Shown: one piece after another, positions 39,761 through 52,057 of the stretch
Layout of the letters: each line of letters starts with the position of its first letter
Position numbering within the stretch: position 1 is the first letter of the stretch
Origin: Holothuria scabra
Taxonomy: Eukaryota; Echinodermata; Holothuroidea; Aspidochirotida; Holothuriidae
Direction: 5' to 3'
Assembly (NCBI GenBank): GCA_037179385.1
Contig: CM074193.1
Coordinates: forward strand, 37,040,846-37,104,845
Length of the DNA: 64,000 bases
Program-made: the position numbers and the translations under genes
Notes under the pieces: generated by a model
What the model was told of the DNA's origin: nothing
Seen by the model: the letters and a program-made list of their open reading frames with translations, nothing else
Databases searched by the model: none

Positions 39761-40903
39761 GCGGCTGAAGACTATCTACAAGGAGCGCCAACACCATATA
39801 AATGCCTTTAAATGTGGAGAGTGGGTGAGCGGATGTCCTATCAATTTGGTAGGTTTCTGTTGGCTTTGTGTAGAATTTGGTGTTCAGCAGCCCTTGGGTT
39901 TCAAAGCTCTTGAATTTGAATATCAATATAGTGAGGTCTAAATATGTAGCCAATTTGTAGGACGCCTCGATATTAATTAAATTGAGGCATGGATTTTATC
40001 AATTTTATTTACTAGACTAGCGCAGAGAGTTCCGAGATAATAAAAAAACGAAAGAATGGCGTCTCAATAGAGTAACCAACGTCTGTTTCTAGGATCGGAT
40101 CAGTCAGTACTTTGTTTTTCAAGTTAGTACCTGAAAATGTCTCATATTTCCGGCGAAGCTTGCCTCCCCCATGGCGCACCCACTTTTGTAGATAAAATTC
40201 ACAGTTATACACCTTTTTTGTTAGGATGTTTGTAAAGAGGTTGCCGAGGGATGCATTTAGTGGAAGTTATTTGGTATTTCGTAGAGGCATTGCCTCGCAT
40301 GTTTTATACGGGCTTCCCTGCACCTCGGCGGTTGGCCCATGCCAACTAACATATTGTGACAATCATCTCCCCTTGGGCTATAATGAACCTAGTGACAGTA
40401 ATGAAGAATAAGTTTATCTAATTTAACAATGACAGCTTAGTAAGTTTCAAGATGTGAGTTAAGCCTTTCAGTTGTTGACATGATGTCACCTGGTGCTACT
40501 GTATCAGTCTTGCTGATCAAATATTGTCCAATATACTGTATCTGAAGGGCGCTATTTACTAGTGAAGGTATGCAATGGCCAATGGGCCTATTTATAATTT
40601 GCTATGGCCTGAAAATAACATATCAAAGTTGGTTTAACAAGATTTTGCATAAAGAGGCTATATCAGAGCATCTGGTTCTGTCTAATTGCATCCTATTTGT
40701 TGATGTCTTTAAACTGACAGCGTCTTTAAACTGACATAGTAACGAACGCAGTAATCGATGCAGATGAGAAGGGCTGCTTCTTCTTGAAACTCACACACGA
40801 GCAAATTGATCATCTGAGACCTAGTAGAAATTTGATACTGTCAAGTGTGGAGTTTAACCAGCACACTGTAGCTATAAAGATACTACACTTTATTTTTTTT
40901 TTC

Positions 40904-41755
40904 AAAATGGCGGACAGCTGCTATCTCGGACATAGGACTTAAGTGATTGATACCAAAGCTACATCAGGTTTACCCCACTGAAATTTTCCATATTAGATGT
41001 TTTCAAAATCGACACTTTATTCATCACTCCAACTCATCAAGTGCCAGTTACATAACATTTTATCGTTTTCAAAATGGCTGACAGCCGCCATCTTGGATCT
41101 AGGTGTAAGAATGTTACCAAAGGTACATCAACTTAGTTTCCTCCAGTGCATTTATCATGTTATATATAGTTGGAATCGACATTTTCTCATCACTCCAGTT
41201 CATCTGGTGCCAGTTATATAACATTTAATCATTTTCAAAATGGCGGTCAGTTGCATGTATCTTGGATTAAGGGGTTAAAATGATATCAAAGCTACATCAG
41301 GCTCACTCCAATGAATTTGTCATGTAAGACATAGTCAGAATCGGCACTTTTTTCATCGCTTTAACTCATCTGGTGCCAGTAATATAACATTTTATCATTT
41401 TCAAAATAACGGTCAGTTGCATGTATCTTGGATTAAAGGGTTTGAACGATACCAAGGCAACATCAGGCTTACTCCAGTGAATTTTTCATGTCAGAAATAG
41501 TCAGAATCGGCACATCTTTCATCACTCTAACTCATCTGGTGCCAGTTATATAACATTTAATCATTTTCAAGATGGCGGGCAGCCGCCATCTTGGATTTAG
41601 GTGTTGAAATGATGCTAAAGGTACATTAGGTTTACTCCAGTGCATTTACCATGTTAGAAATAGTTGGAATCGACAGTTTTGGCATTACTCCAGTTCATCT
41701 GGCGACAGTTATTTAACATTTTCTCATTTTCAAAATGGCGGCCTACGGCCATTTT
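40904..41755. repeat. ~166-bp tandem satellite, five units
   Basis: AAAATGGC or a close variant begins at 40904, 41071, 41237, 41403, 41569 and 41732, a period of 166-167 bases with 163 at the end. Each unit reads YY1-like word, CGCCATCTTGGAT-like word, AAAGNTACATCAG, CTCCAGTG, AGTNGGAATCG, CATCACTCC, TCATCTGGTGCCAGTTATATAACATTT. Some repeats keep a near-palindrome such as AAGATGGCGG...CCGCCATCTT (41569-41592). Confidence 0.92.
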
Positions 41756-42183
41756 GAATTTTCTATTAAAACCACCTTTTCCGTGCCTTTTCCGGTTTGA
41801 TAGATTTATTTCCCCTTATTCACTACATCCAATAGCATAGAAAACCGTTGAAAGACCTTTTGTTGCAATTTTTTGGGGTCAAACTCTAAATGGACCCGTC
41901 TAGTTCACATTGCGTGAAAAGCAATGAAAGATACACTTGAATGGCTTGTTTGGTAACCCCGAATGTAAACGGTAATTTTTTGTGTATTTTGGTATAACCT
42001 TCCTGGTACTGGAAATCTATTCATTAAATGTGAAACCCCAATATATCAAGTGTACGCGTAGTGTGCTCCATTTATTTTCTTCCTGAGGCGATTAGATGTA
42101 CGGATGACTATTTGAATGTTTGGCTTTTAGAAAGCTAACCCGCATAACGCACCCACATACGTAACCTAAAATGAATTTAGATT

Positions 42184-42610
42184 TCCTTGAGATATCGTGT
42201 TAAGTTTTTAGATTTTAACCTCATATGATCCCAGATGACCTTTGACCTCCACCGCGAATAGGGACCATCTTCAGACCATAACTCATCCTAGGACGAATTA
42301 AGGAATCTGTTCATATTTCCTACCTTTAGATATCTTGTAAACGAGCTTTGCAGGTATTGACCCTTGGTGAATTTTAACCCCCAGCAAAATTGATAGGATT
42401 TTACCTTCCAATATGAGGCATCCATGTAAGAAATTGGAAAATTATTAAATGTCCCTATCTTGAGAGGGAGGTGTCAAGAAGAACGATCTGCCTGAAATAT
42501 CGTATTAACATGAAAGTACTAGCTCCGAATCAGTACTTCCATTGTCAGATTGTGTTAACGAGCAAGGCGTCACAAACACACACACACTGATACAAGTATA
42601 AAAGTCGATT
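42184..42610 (-). repeat. DR1-motif tandem-derived repeat, reverse copy
   Basis: Read on the minus strand it contains TTGTGACGCCTTGCTCGTTA, ACACAATCTGAC, then degenerate units with AACACGATATCTCAAGG and, at 42233-42248, AGGTCAAAGGTCA. The same succession occurs on the plus strand at 46985-47600. Confidence 0.7.
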
Positions 42611-42727
42611 TTACATGCAATCTGAGGACCTCACTTGTGTTTTCTTTCTTTTTTTCCTCCTTTACCCAAACTTTACAATAGACCCTCCGCTTCTTTTGTT
42701 CAAACTGCAGAGGACTATTGAGTTCTC

Positions 42728-43299
42728 TTAAAAGAATAGTCCAAAGCCAAATTCATTTTTGATGTGGTAAAGAGGAACATATTCTAAACATTCCGGTAAA
42801 AATTTTATTCCTTTCCCATGTTCGGTCCTCGAGATATTAGCAATTGAATGTGGCAAATTTTTTACATAAAATGAACTTGGAGCCAGCACGCGTGATGTCA
42901 TAGCTTCACATTGTCGGCCAATGGTTTGTAATTCGTTATAATTTAATTACCACCAATTTTATGCGACAAAACTTTTATATGTAAAAACCATTGGTGCACC
43001 CTGAGCAATGGGGTTTTAAGAACTTCATGTGCCCTAGGGGAAAGATAATATCCCCAATCAATTCAAGACCAAACTGACAAAAAGAAATATAAAAGAAAAA
43101 CAAAACATTGGCCAACAATGTGAATCCATGATATCACAACTGCTTGCTTCAAGTTGACGTTTCATGGAATATGTGTCAACTTCAATTGCTAATATCTTGT
43201 GAACGGAACATGGGAAATGAATGAAACTTACCGGAATGCTTAGAATTTGTTCCACTTTAACATATCAAACATAAATTTGGTTCTGGGTTATTCTTTTAA
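42728..43299. mobile_element. TTAA-flanked MITE with ~120-bp TIRs
   Basis: TTAAAAGAATAGTCC at 42728 is mirrored by GGGTTATTCTTTTAA ending 43299. Inward, CATTCCGGTAA, TTTCCCATGTTC and GATATTAGCAATTGAA occur on both sides in opposite orientation. The centre is about 330 bases and non-coding. Confidence 0.92.
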
Positions 43300-44315
43300 G
43301 AGGACCTGAAATCCAATGTTTACTAAGTCGTCAGTCTGAAATCAAAACAAGTGGGCGCCATCACGACTACACTTTCATCGAAATCTTAAAACAGCGATGC
43401 GAAATTACTTTTGACATCATGCAACAAAATTAAGTGGATGTGTAGGCTGCAGTTCTGCTCAATGTATTGTTTTTTTAATTGGTTAAATGCAGGAAATTGG
43501 TTGAAATGCAACGTTTCATAACGGTCATGGAAGGTTATCCTATAAAAGAGTCTCTATAAAGAGAAGTTCTTGTGAATTCGGAACTTAGGCACACTCTCGT
43601 TGTAGTTGACACCTTGAGCCAAAGGAAAATCGATTGATGTTGCAGGGAAGGTCAGTCACTTCTATTCCAAACTATCATTTTACCCATGGTATACTTAAAG
43701 TGGAAATTGACATCAAATTAAAATATGAAGAAAAGTTCCCATAACACAGCATGCACTGAAAGTGTTTTGATTACGTATTAGGTCCATCTCACCAAGAAAT
43801 GCCTTAAAGCAATAAACTATAGGATTTTGACAAGGATAAGGACGAATTTTATTGACTGTGGGAGGGCTAAAAGTAAGTAGGTTGAGAGTATTGGAACTGT
43901 CTTCGATGATGAATATCTTCCTTTTATGGTTTTGTTCTCTTTTACCGTCAAGTTATCGAGACCTTCTTGAGTGAAATTTCTATTACGTGATTCCATTTAG
44001 GAGGATTTGCCTGAAATCGACCCTGAGAAAACGTTTTGCTTCTTTGAGATTAAGAGGCAGGCATTCGCAATTTAGAATAAAGATCTTTCAATCTTAATTT
44101 AAAAATACATAATCCTTTCCAAAAAGATGGAGGTTTAAATGATGCAGTAGTCTAGTATGAAAAACATATCCTTCTAGATATATTTTGAAGACAGTAAATT
44201 GGCTTAATCGAAGCAATTACATGGTGGTCAGATTATTCTCAACCACTAACTAGGCCAACAACCTTTAACAATCCAGAGCCCAAACAAGTAGCAGCTCCTT
44301 GTCTGATCAAGCAAA

Positions 44316-44561
44316 TTAAAGGGCAAGAGCAGTTATCCCAACTTGAAGTAGCGTAGTAGACTGTCCTGTTTTATGATTGGCTGTTGAGAATCATGTGGCA
44401 ACTGTTTTTACCTCTATGTAAAATTTACTACCACTAACTGTTTTGTTTACCAACACTGAAGTCATAAAACATTATGACAGATTCTTTGAAGAGAAATAAG
44501 AAGAAAATTGTGACATTTTGCTGTTGCTCCAAAATAAGCTGGGAGAATGCTTCACCTTTAA
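44316..44561. mobile_element. TTAA-flanked MITE, family AGGGCAAGAGCAG, copy 2
   Basis: The left end TTAAAGGGCAAGAGCAG is intact. The right end GGGAGAATGCTTCACCTTTAA is mutated. The internal order (ACTTGAAGTAG, GTAGACTGTCCTGTTT, ATTGGCTGTT, AGAAATAAGAAG, CCAAAATAAGCT) matches copies 1 and 3. Confidence 0.92.
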
Positions 44562-45442
44562 CTGCAAGTTTTTAACTGGATGTAACTATGCGTTAGTCCG
44601 GTTGGCCCCATGTATGGAGGACAAATCCCATCGTCAATTATTGTCTCTTGGATTCGCCCATAAGCTAGAAATAATGATATTGCAAATGTCTTTGTCTGAA
44701 ATCGTGACGTTCATACAAGTTCATCCGTGACATTCACCAAAATTTTGAATATGAAGTTATTGACAAGGGGATTTTGTTTGGGGAATCGGAGGCTGGTATT
44801 ATGCGATAGATGTTGCACTGAATATTTTATTATTTTGAAATATGGAGGTCGGTCGGAGTGACTTCATTTCCGTTAATTACCCATAGCAACAAGGTGTTGA
44901 AGTGAAAACAAATGTATTGCGCGTATTTTGCGTGCGGGGTTGTTGTCACTTGCAGGTATTGCTGTTACTCACCGAGTAGTGTACTGATTCCATATGGTCA
45001 TGTCGTGCTGTTGTTTTCACTCAGGTGTTCCTAAGGTGTAAAAAAATATGGATAATCCTTAAAACTACCCTGCACGTCTAAGTAACAATCCTCCCTTATC
45101 AGAAAGTGATCGGATATAACCCCAATCCCCAGTTAGAGCGCCAAACTATTCAAAATTTTGTGTATGTATGTGTGTACGTGTGTGTATGTGTTGAGGTTTA
45201 AACAGGCTCTGACTGGAAATTAAGTCCCAGGATAGATGTTATGTTCATTTTTTTTTGTTAACCTAACAACTAACTGGCTTAACTTGGTGTACCAAAATTT
45301 GGGTGGTAAGGACGTAATTTGAGAGGGTTAATGCCCCTCTCGCGCCCGTAGTGCCGCCACTGCTCCTCACCCGGGTTTTTTTCTGTGTCTGTGGAGTTTT
45401 TTGGATGCATTTTCCGCTTTAAACTATTTTGAACTGCTTGTT

Positions 45443-45658
45443 ATAGACCTTGTGCATTGACGAAACACTGACGTCATCCTTTGAGCAGAACAATGAGGCA
45501 CGTGATAACACGCAAAAGAATTCACCCTGTATGTGTAGCAGACTATGCGCGCATTCGACTGGTTGATAAATCAGCTATCTGCATTTGCCGGTGTTTTTTT
45601 TAATCACCAAAGGAGGGTGTGCTTTTTGCTCTGTCACATCATATGCACAATGTCTATA
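45443..45658. mobile_element. ATAGACMTTGTGCATT MITE, copy 1
   Basis: ATAGACCTTGTGCATTGACG faces a right end CACAATGTCTATA. CACTGACGTCATCC, TTCGACTGGTTGA, ATCAGCTATCTGCATTTG and CACATCATATGCA are shared with 55105-55326. Confidence 0.85.
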
Positions 45659-46192
45659 GGTGTTTAGGCATCATTGTGTGTTCTTAAAAAGTACCATACA
45701 ATTCTATGTAGAACAATCTCCTGCCATTCTGACGCCATATTAAACAATGGGCAAATGTAAAAAATTATCCTTTGAAATTGTTTTATTGTTGAGTAAGGCT
45801 GCAACACACTTGTTTTTGAATAGGCGATATCGACAGTTTGAATTTATTTGGTTCGACTGTTAACTGTGTAAAGTAGGCCCTTTCTTTTTTCAATTGGAAT
45901 GCACTCAATATAGCATACTGCTTGTTGTGTGTGCTTACATTATGCGGGTTTAAAAAAATTCACAGTGAACTGACGGAAACTCAGACACCAAAGGAATCCT
46001 CCTCTACAAAGCGATCCAGTTCAATTTTCTGCTCGCCGTTTCCTATCTATTAAACTGAACCGAATTCTGGTTAACATTTCATTGGAATCTGTTCATTCTA
46101 AAGCCGATAGCTTTGGTCCAAAATTATACACAAATCTCGTCAAACCGAAAGAAATAGAAACTGAACTAAAATCTAGTGAAGCATTTGACTAT

Positions 46193-46446
46193 ACACTCTG
46201 AAAAAGTTGGTTAAAAAACTTACCAACACTGGTCACGTATGTCAAATACCTGAAATTGGTTAAAGTTTACTCAATAATTGTTGAATAATGTGTTATCCAA
46301 GAGGTGTTTTACCACTTAATTGGGTAACCAGCCTGTGAGGTAACCAAATTAACAACACATATTGGGGGAAAACTTTACCCAATTTCAGGTATTTGACATA
46401 CGTGACCAGTGTTGGTGAACTTTTTAACCAATTTTTTAAGAGTATA
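46193..46446. mobile_element. 254-bp MITE with long TIRs and ACACTCT termini
   Basis: The outer approximately 75 bases are inverted repeats: the block ACCAACACTGGTCACGTATG and the following TCAAATACCTGAAATTGG occur on both sides in opposite orientation. TGACTAT flanks both ends (46186-46192 and 46447-46453), a likely 7- or 8-bp target duplication, which would suit a hAT-type transposase. TTGGGTAAA-like words recur inside. Confidence 0.88.
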
Positions 46447-46984
46447 TGACTATGTTGGGTCAATATTAACGGAAAATAAAGTTTGACCAAAAGCGGTCAC
46501 AATACACATTTGAATCAATATCACTTGTTTGGATTGCAATACCTGCAATATACTAGGCTTACTACACAGAAAATACGCGGCACACTTAACGAGCTTAGTT
46601 CTTATTCGGTCAGTGTTTTAAAAATGTTTCTTTTCGATGTTGATTTTGAGTATAAAAATCTCTGTCTCACGCTTCTTCTTGATTCTTCATTAAATCTGTA
46701 AAACTTCTTTCAGGTACTTAGTATAATCCGAGCCTTGAGTAGAGAATATAGATGCCGAGCCAATATTTCAATGGAAAATGTGTTTTTAATACAGACGAAC
46801 ATTAATCAATTTTCGGTCGTAAAATTTTTAGAGCTTAAAAACTTTCATCGACATTTTAGGATTCACTTGTGCGTTTGGGAATTGACGCAATTAAAATCTT
46901 GTGGGATAAGAAAGGACTCAACAAGCCGGAGTGATTTAAATTGACAATTTAAGTTGATAGCGAAAACTATAAGTGGTTTCGATG

Positions 46985-47600
46985 ATAATAGAAACCAATG
47001 CAGCCACGATTGTGCGTGTGTATGTGTGTGAGTGTTTGTATGTGTGAGTTAATGATGCCTTCGCTCGTTAACATGATGTCTCAAAAAAGAGAAATATTTT
47101 ACAGTTTTCAAACTTGGTGTTTACATGTCCCATATAAGGAGGAGGAGCCCTATTGATTTTGGTGGAGGTCAAAAGTCATATGGCGTCACCAGTGTTCAGA
47201 GTCGGAATTAAGCATTGTGAACACGATATCTCAAGGTAGGAAACTTGGATAGGTTTCATAACTGGTACGATAATGCGTTATGATAAAAGTGGTCACTATC
47301 GTTTTGTTGGAGGTCGAGGTCATCTGGGGTCATCAGGTTTCCAAGAATGAAACATTAGAAATTTGGATAGATATCATCATTGGTACGTGGCTGCGGTATG
47401 GTCAGAAGATGGTCCCTATCGTTTTTCGGTGGTGGTCAAAAGCCATTTGGGATCAAACTCTGAAAACTTGTTTGCACGATATCTTAAGGAAGGAAACTTT
47501 GATTGACTTGACACTTTGTATTTACTTTTTGCGTGTTTAGAAGAACGATTTGGTTTTTGGAGAAAATCAAAGGTCATGCATCTTGGGTCATCAGTGGTTA
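46985..47600 (+). repeat. DR1-motif tandem-derived repeat, forward copy
   Basis: After a TG-rich stretch and TTCGCTCGTTAACATGATGT come about four diverged units of roughly 125-130 bases. Each holds GGAGGTCAAAAGTCAT-like, GGGGTCATCAG-like and AACACGATATCTCAAGGNAGG-like segments followed by GGTACG and ATGGTCAGAAG. AGGTCA half-sites recur throughout. Confidence 0.75.
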
Positions 47601-47869
47601 AATCTGCCATTATTTAGAATAGAACATTTCGTCAAAACATCAATGTATTTTTGCATTTAGTTAATTACCAAGACAACACGCGAAAAGATTATACACTCAA
47701 CGAATTTGTAGATACTTTAATCAGTGACAGGCCTAATAATACAGGTGACACTATAGTCACAAATTTCAGGTTTGCACTCTGCCTTGCCGGCCTCACTTTC
47801 TTTGCTCTCAATACATTAATATGCAGACCCAGACAATGGGTATATCTGAAATCTGTGGAGGGGGGGGGG

Positions 47870-48082
47870 GGTCGTTAGTTAACAATATTAATATTTGACT
47901 AATATTTGACCCAGTTTAATTAAATTCTAACAAATGTTAAGCCACCTTGACTAAGTTTTGACTCCTATTCTTTAGTCCATTTCTACGAAATTAAGTCAGA
48001 AATCATCACAAATTAGTCAAATATAAGTGACTAACGTGGCTAGTCAATACAGACACCACTTGACTAATTTATGCTTACAATG
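47870..48082. mobile_element. Foldback element with TTGACTAA repeats, copy 2
   Basis: GTTAGTTAACAATATTAATA, TTTGACTAATATTTGACCCA, CCTTGACTAAGTTTTG, TTTAGTCCATT, AAATTAGTCAAATAT, GACACCACTTGACTAATTT follow the order of the copy at 7525-7780. The left terminus is obscured by a G-run. Confidence 0.7.
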
Positions 48083-49364
48083 AAGGATTGCAGGATAGAG
48101 TTAAGCTGCGATGTGTTTGCCAATGAAACGTCATCATGGAGAAAAATGACTTGCACCAAAATCGTATCCCACAATCCACTGTTTTTGCTATTCGGAAAAA
48201 AGTTGATTCCTTAGACCACTATTCATCCCTTGTAGCTCTTTTCAAAGCAAAGCTGATCACTTCTTTTGTTCAGTGTTCATATTTTTTATATCTAAATCTT
48301 ACCATTTTAACACCGGCGATTCCAATGGTTGGATATGATTCAAGCGACGTTGTCATTTACTCCGACATTTGAAATATTTGTTTGTTGTAGTATACAGATC
48401 ACGTGAACATCAAATCTTATATTTTGAAGGTCGGTGACATCCTTGTTGTTACTCCACTTCCAATCTGCCAACTTGACCTTCAAGTACCTAGATTTTGAAA
48501 GTGTCTCAATCCGGCTGTTTTATTACAATGTGGTTAATTAGTACCTCTCAAAATAGGAAAAGGATGACCGTCAAATCTAAGAGGGGAACAGATGTGGTAA
48601 AACTGAATTAAACGTAATCTTTTAAGAGCCTTTCAGGAGATATGCTGGAGGTGACACATCGAGTAAGTTCTGACAGATGCACAAAAAGATAACCACCCAG
48701 AGAGTTCACTGACCCTGCTGCAAAACGTAGTTGGTTGCAGACGGAACTGGATATAAAATGGATAACAATTTAATCATACCTTTCCCCAAAATATCTGAAC
48801 TTCAAATAACCTAAAGTTTTCCTCTTCATAAGGGAAAGAAAAAAGTCAAACGGATGTAAGCTATCTTTGGTTGGTGGGTGAGATCCATAAACGATCTATG
48901 TTTATATTTTGAGTTGGCACGTATCCTATGTTTACATGACGGCAGGAACATGACACAGAGAGGTATCATATTTTTCTTTGTCACATCATTCAGCTTTACC
49001 GAGAAACATTTGGCAGTAACTTTACTTCCTGAAGATATTGCATACTGCACGAGTTATGAAGTTTTGATCACTTGGAACCCCAAATTTTGATACGCAAACT
49101 GTTCTTGAGAAATAAAACAAAAACGTTTATTCTAAGTTCCGTCTATAGACGAACCGGACAACCAAATGATGGTCTGAATTAGTCGGTCATAACTGGGTCC
49201 ATCACCTTTATTCTTTAAATTTCCCTGCGTATCTGTATTGTGGATGGTTGTACACTAAAATGCCTTTTTATTCCCTCAATTTCACTGAATATGAGGGTTT
49301 GGAAGTACACATAGACGAAAAGTATGAAGACGATTTAAGCCTAATGAACACCGCCAATGGCTGA

Positions 49365-49625
49365 CCTGGGAGATGCCACTCTAAGAGTGGCAGCTCCCTT
49401 GGCTGACGATTACATCTCTTTGTTCAGAGATATCTATGTTCCGACGTCTCTTTGTTCTGAATAAACGACCCCAAAGTATAGCCTAATTTGTCGGTGCCAA
49501 AGTACGTTTCATCGGCGCCAAAGTACATTATTGTCGGAGCCTAAGTACATTATTGTCGGTACCAAGTACATTATTGTCGGAACAAAGGGACGTCGGAACA
49601 TAGAGATGTCGGAACGTAGGGATGT
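49365..49625. repeat. Foldback with GTCGG...AAGTACATTATT tandem units
   Basis: 49409-49455 and 49578-49622 are inverted repeats (GTTCCGACGTCTCTTTGTTC against GAACAAAGGGACGTCGGAAC). Between them a unit of about 21 bases, AAGTACATTATTGTCGGNNC, is repeated roughly four times (49497-49580). The left shoulder holds the 15-bp hairpin at 49368-49398. Confidence 0.8.
49368..49398. repeat. GGGAG hairpin 4 with a longer arm
   Basis: GGGAGATGCCACTCT faces AGAGTGGCAGCTCCC with one mismatch and a one-base loop. It is related to the other four by the GGGAG...CTCCC ends. Confidence 0.85.
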
Positions 49626-50280
49626 TCCCGCTGGCAACAGCCACTTTACACTAGCGCTGCTCGGAGTAGTTTATACACTATGCAACGCGAGTTACTGTGA
49701 CGAGAACTTGTCAATGGTCGAGGGCCGGGAGCGACTCGAAGTACCACGTGCTAACTAGTTTCAAGATAGGTGTGACCACATTGGTCAACTAATCTCACGG
49801 AGATGGAAGAACGCTATTCCAACGTAATGGTGTCGTTTAGAGTAGGCATACTTTTGTCATTTCATAGTTTCTCCACAGTACGATTAACTGATATTCACAT
49901 TCTTCATTCCATAAGTCCACCATTATTGCTAGTGGTACGTTCAACTTTCATATAATATATTCGGTGGCATGAGACTGGGTTGCTCGACTGCTTTTAACTA
50001 GTTGCAAAAGAGTTACAAAGACTTCCACACTTTGCAACACGTTTGATCAACGATCGTCACAAGGCGTTGCATTGATTCACGTAGTGTAGACTGGTGCTTA
50101 AGGGCAATGATATATTTCTCGACGGTGAACTTACCCTACCTTCTGACCTTATGCATGTAACTTCAAACATAAACCTCTCTACAGAGGTAGACATGCAGCG
50201 GTTCAAGTAACACCAATACAAATGCACACAAGCTGAACTCAGTAGATAGATCTACCCCCTGACGTCAATGCAGAAAGCCC

Positions 50281-50695
50281 AGGACACAGTGCACCGATAT
50301 CGGATCGGATTACTATCCGATTTTTGTGAGTTCTAGTTAAAATCGACTCTATCCATGTCGGAAAGAACCAAAAATTTGCCATGTTTTCGTAAATATATGA
50401 TCGGTATGAGAGGACCACGGAAACGAAATGTAAACTATTTATTTCGTGACGTCATATTGACAAATAGCTTTCATTGGACGACGCGTATCCGATAAAAGCT
50501 GTCAGCGGGTGTGACGTCACGGAATAATTGGTATGACTTAAAAATTCGTAGTTATGCGATACAATAACATATACATACAGGTTGGCAAATTTTTGTTTCT
50601 TTCCGACAAAAGATGGAGGAGATATTAAGTGAAACTCACAAAAATCGCCGCGAAATCCGATCTGATATCGCTGTAGTGTGACCTAGCTTTAAGTG
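50281..50695. mobile_element. GGTCACACTA MITE, copy 3
   Basis: It aligns over its whole length with 9939-10345: CGATATCGGATCGG, CAAAAATTTGCCAT, TTTCGTGACGTCATATTGAC, CCGATAAAAGCTGTCAGCGG, GTGTGACGTCACGGAATAA and the right end GATATCGCTGTAGTGTGACC. Confidence 0.9.
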
Positions 50696-51287
50696 TTTAT
50701 TTAGTTTTCATTGTCAATCAATCATGGTTTCAAAGGAGTGCAATTTAGTATCATACACGTAACGAGGACCATTAAAACTTTCTTTTAACTTTCATCACAA
50801 AAATTAAATTCATTCCTTCAAACAAATGAAAATTTTAATTGAATGATATAATAGTCAAATCTCACACCCAAACTACAATTTTGTAAGTCTACAGAAATCC
50901 TCAAATTGGCACAGCTCTATGATTGACTGCAAGTTCGAAATATACAGAGCACTGTAGTTCATATTAAACAACATGAACTGTGCTGAGAATGTTTTGATTA
51001 AACATTGCGGTCTTATTTATACTCACCCCCTCATGCAATAAACTGAGATTGCACCTGAACGAGAATGGGTTTTAAAGAGAATTGTGGGAGGGGTTTAAAT
51101 AGGTAGGTAAGGAGAATTATGTAATATCTTTGACATATGTTCAAAATATTTAAGAAGACAAAGTCTTACAATAACTCTTGATCTGCTTTTATTGTTTCTT
51201 TGTTTGCTCTGATGTCTTTTCTAACGCCGGTTATTTTCCTGAAATACACATAAACAATGAAGTTTTAGGGGATACTAATTAACATCT

Positions 51288-51440
51288 TCTAAAGCATGCT
51301 TTCATGTTACGTCACAATTTTGAAACCACACCCACTCACAGGCGGGTCTTCAGTTGCTTCTCAGCCTGCTATACACTAAATGCGTATGCCCGTCAAAAAG
51401 GGCGGGCTTGTGACGTAGGTGAAAATACGCTTTACGGTTT
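51288..51440. mobile_element. ACGTCACAA MITE, copy 3
   Basis: ATGCTTTCATGTTACGTCAC on the left and TTGTGACGTAGGTGAAAATA on the right, with AACCACACCCACT and ACACTAAATGCGTATGCCCG between, match 39574-39760. Confidence 0.88.
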
Positions 51441-51758
51441 AGAGCACCCAAACTTGCTGTTTGATACCTGGTGTATAAGATAAAACACAAATAACACTTT
51501 TAAACCGATACATAGATTTGTGCGATGTAGATTTCACAGCCATTTGTAATTTTGTACCGAAATTGATTTGCAATATACTTTACTAGTGTCGTTAAATTTT
51601 ACACTTGAAAGCTTATCCCTTAGCAAATTGAATTGATATCGAAAGTTCATTCTGCAGTTAAATTATAATCATATCATACAACCAGATTTTCCTACAAAAC
51701 CTTTGAAAATAGGAAAGTCTAATTAACTTCGATAATTTTTGTCTCCATTCATCTAAAG

Positions 51759-52057
51759 CAGTGGTTCTTAAGCTTTTTTTTCAAAATACAGCCCCTATAA
51801 GGCATCCATGACTGTCCCAACGCCCCCTCCCACCCAACATGCCATCATATTTATATAAGTCTTTGACTTTGAACTTTCGACAGTCTGTTTCAACCACTCT
51901 GCAACCTCCTAGGTTCCTTTATTGCATGAATGTAAGGGAACCTCCAAGGACCCCCTAGTCAATGCCAACGCCCCCTATTGCTTGCAAACTCCTCAGCGCC
52001 CCCTTAAAACTTTTCAACGCCCCCAGGGGGCGGTAGGGACCACTTTGAGAACCACTG
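51759..52057. mobile_element. hAT-type MITE with perfect 8-bp target duplication
   Basis: CAGTGGTTCTTAAGC at the left and TTTGAGAACCACTG at the right are classic hAT termini. ATCTAAAG lies on both sides (51751-51758 and 52058-52065), an exact 8-bp duplication as hAT transposases make. Inside, AACGCCCCC is repeated four times. The intact duplication suggests a fairly young insertion. Confidence 0.96.

Larger units (their letters stand above)
34885..41902. mobile_element. Putative 7-kb terminal-inverted-repeat element
   Basis: The left edge TAGACGGGTC (34885) and the right edge GACCCGTCTA (ending 41902) are inverted. Similarity continues inward for about 170 bases: aligned blocks include AAAGGT, TTCCAC, AAATCTAT and CCGGAAAAGG, ending in AAAATGGCCGCCAT on both sides. 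GTT flanks both edges, a possible 3-bp target duplication. The interior has no long reading frame. It holds two tandem satellites (38963-39560 and 40904-41755), a 17-bp hairpin, and at least three nested elements (35335-35774, 36215-37583, 39574-39760). If it is one element, it is a large non-autonomous DNA transposon. The alternative is two inverted copies of a smaller repeat that ended up 7 kb apart. Confidence 0.6.

Noticed and set aside
40904..41755. CRISPR-like array
   Set aside because: The whole 166-bp unit is repeated, with no unique spacers between short repeats; it is a eukaryotic satellite.
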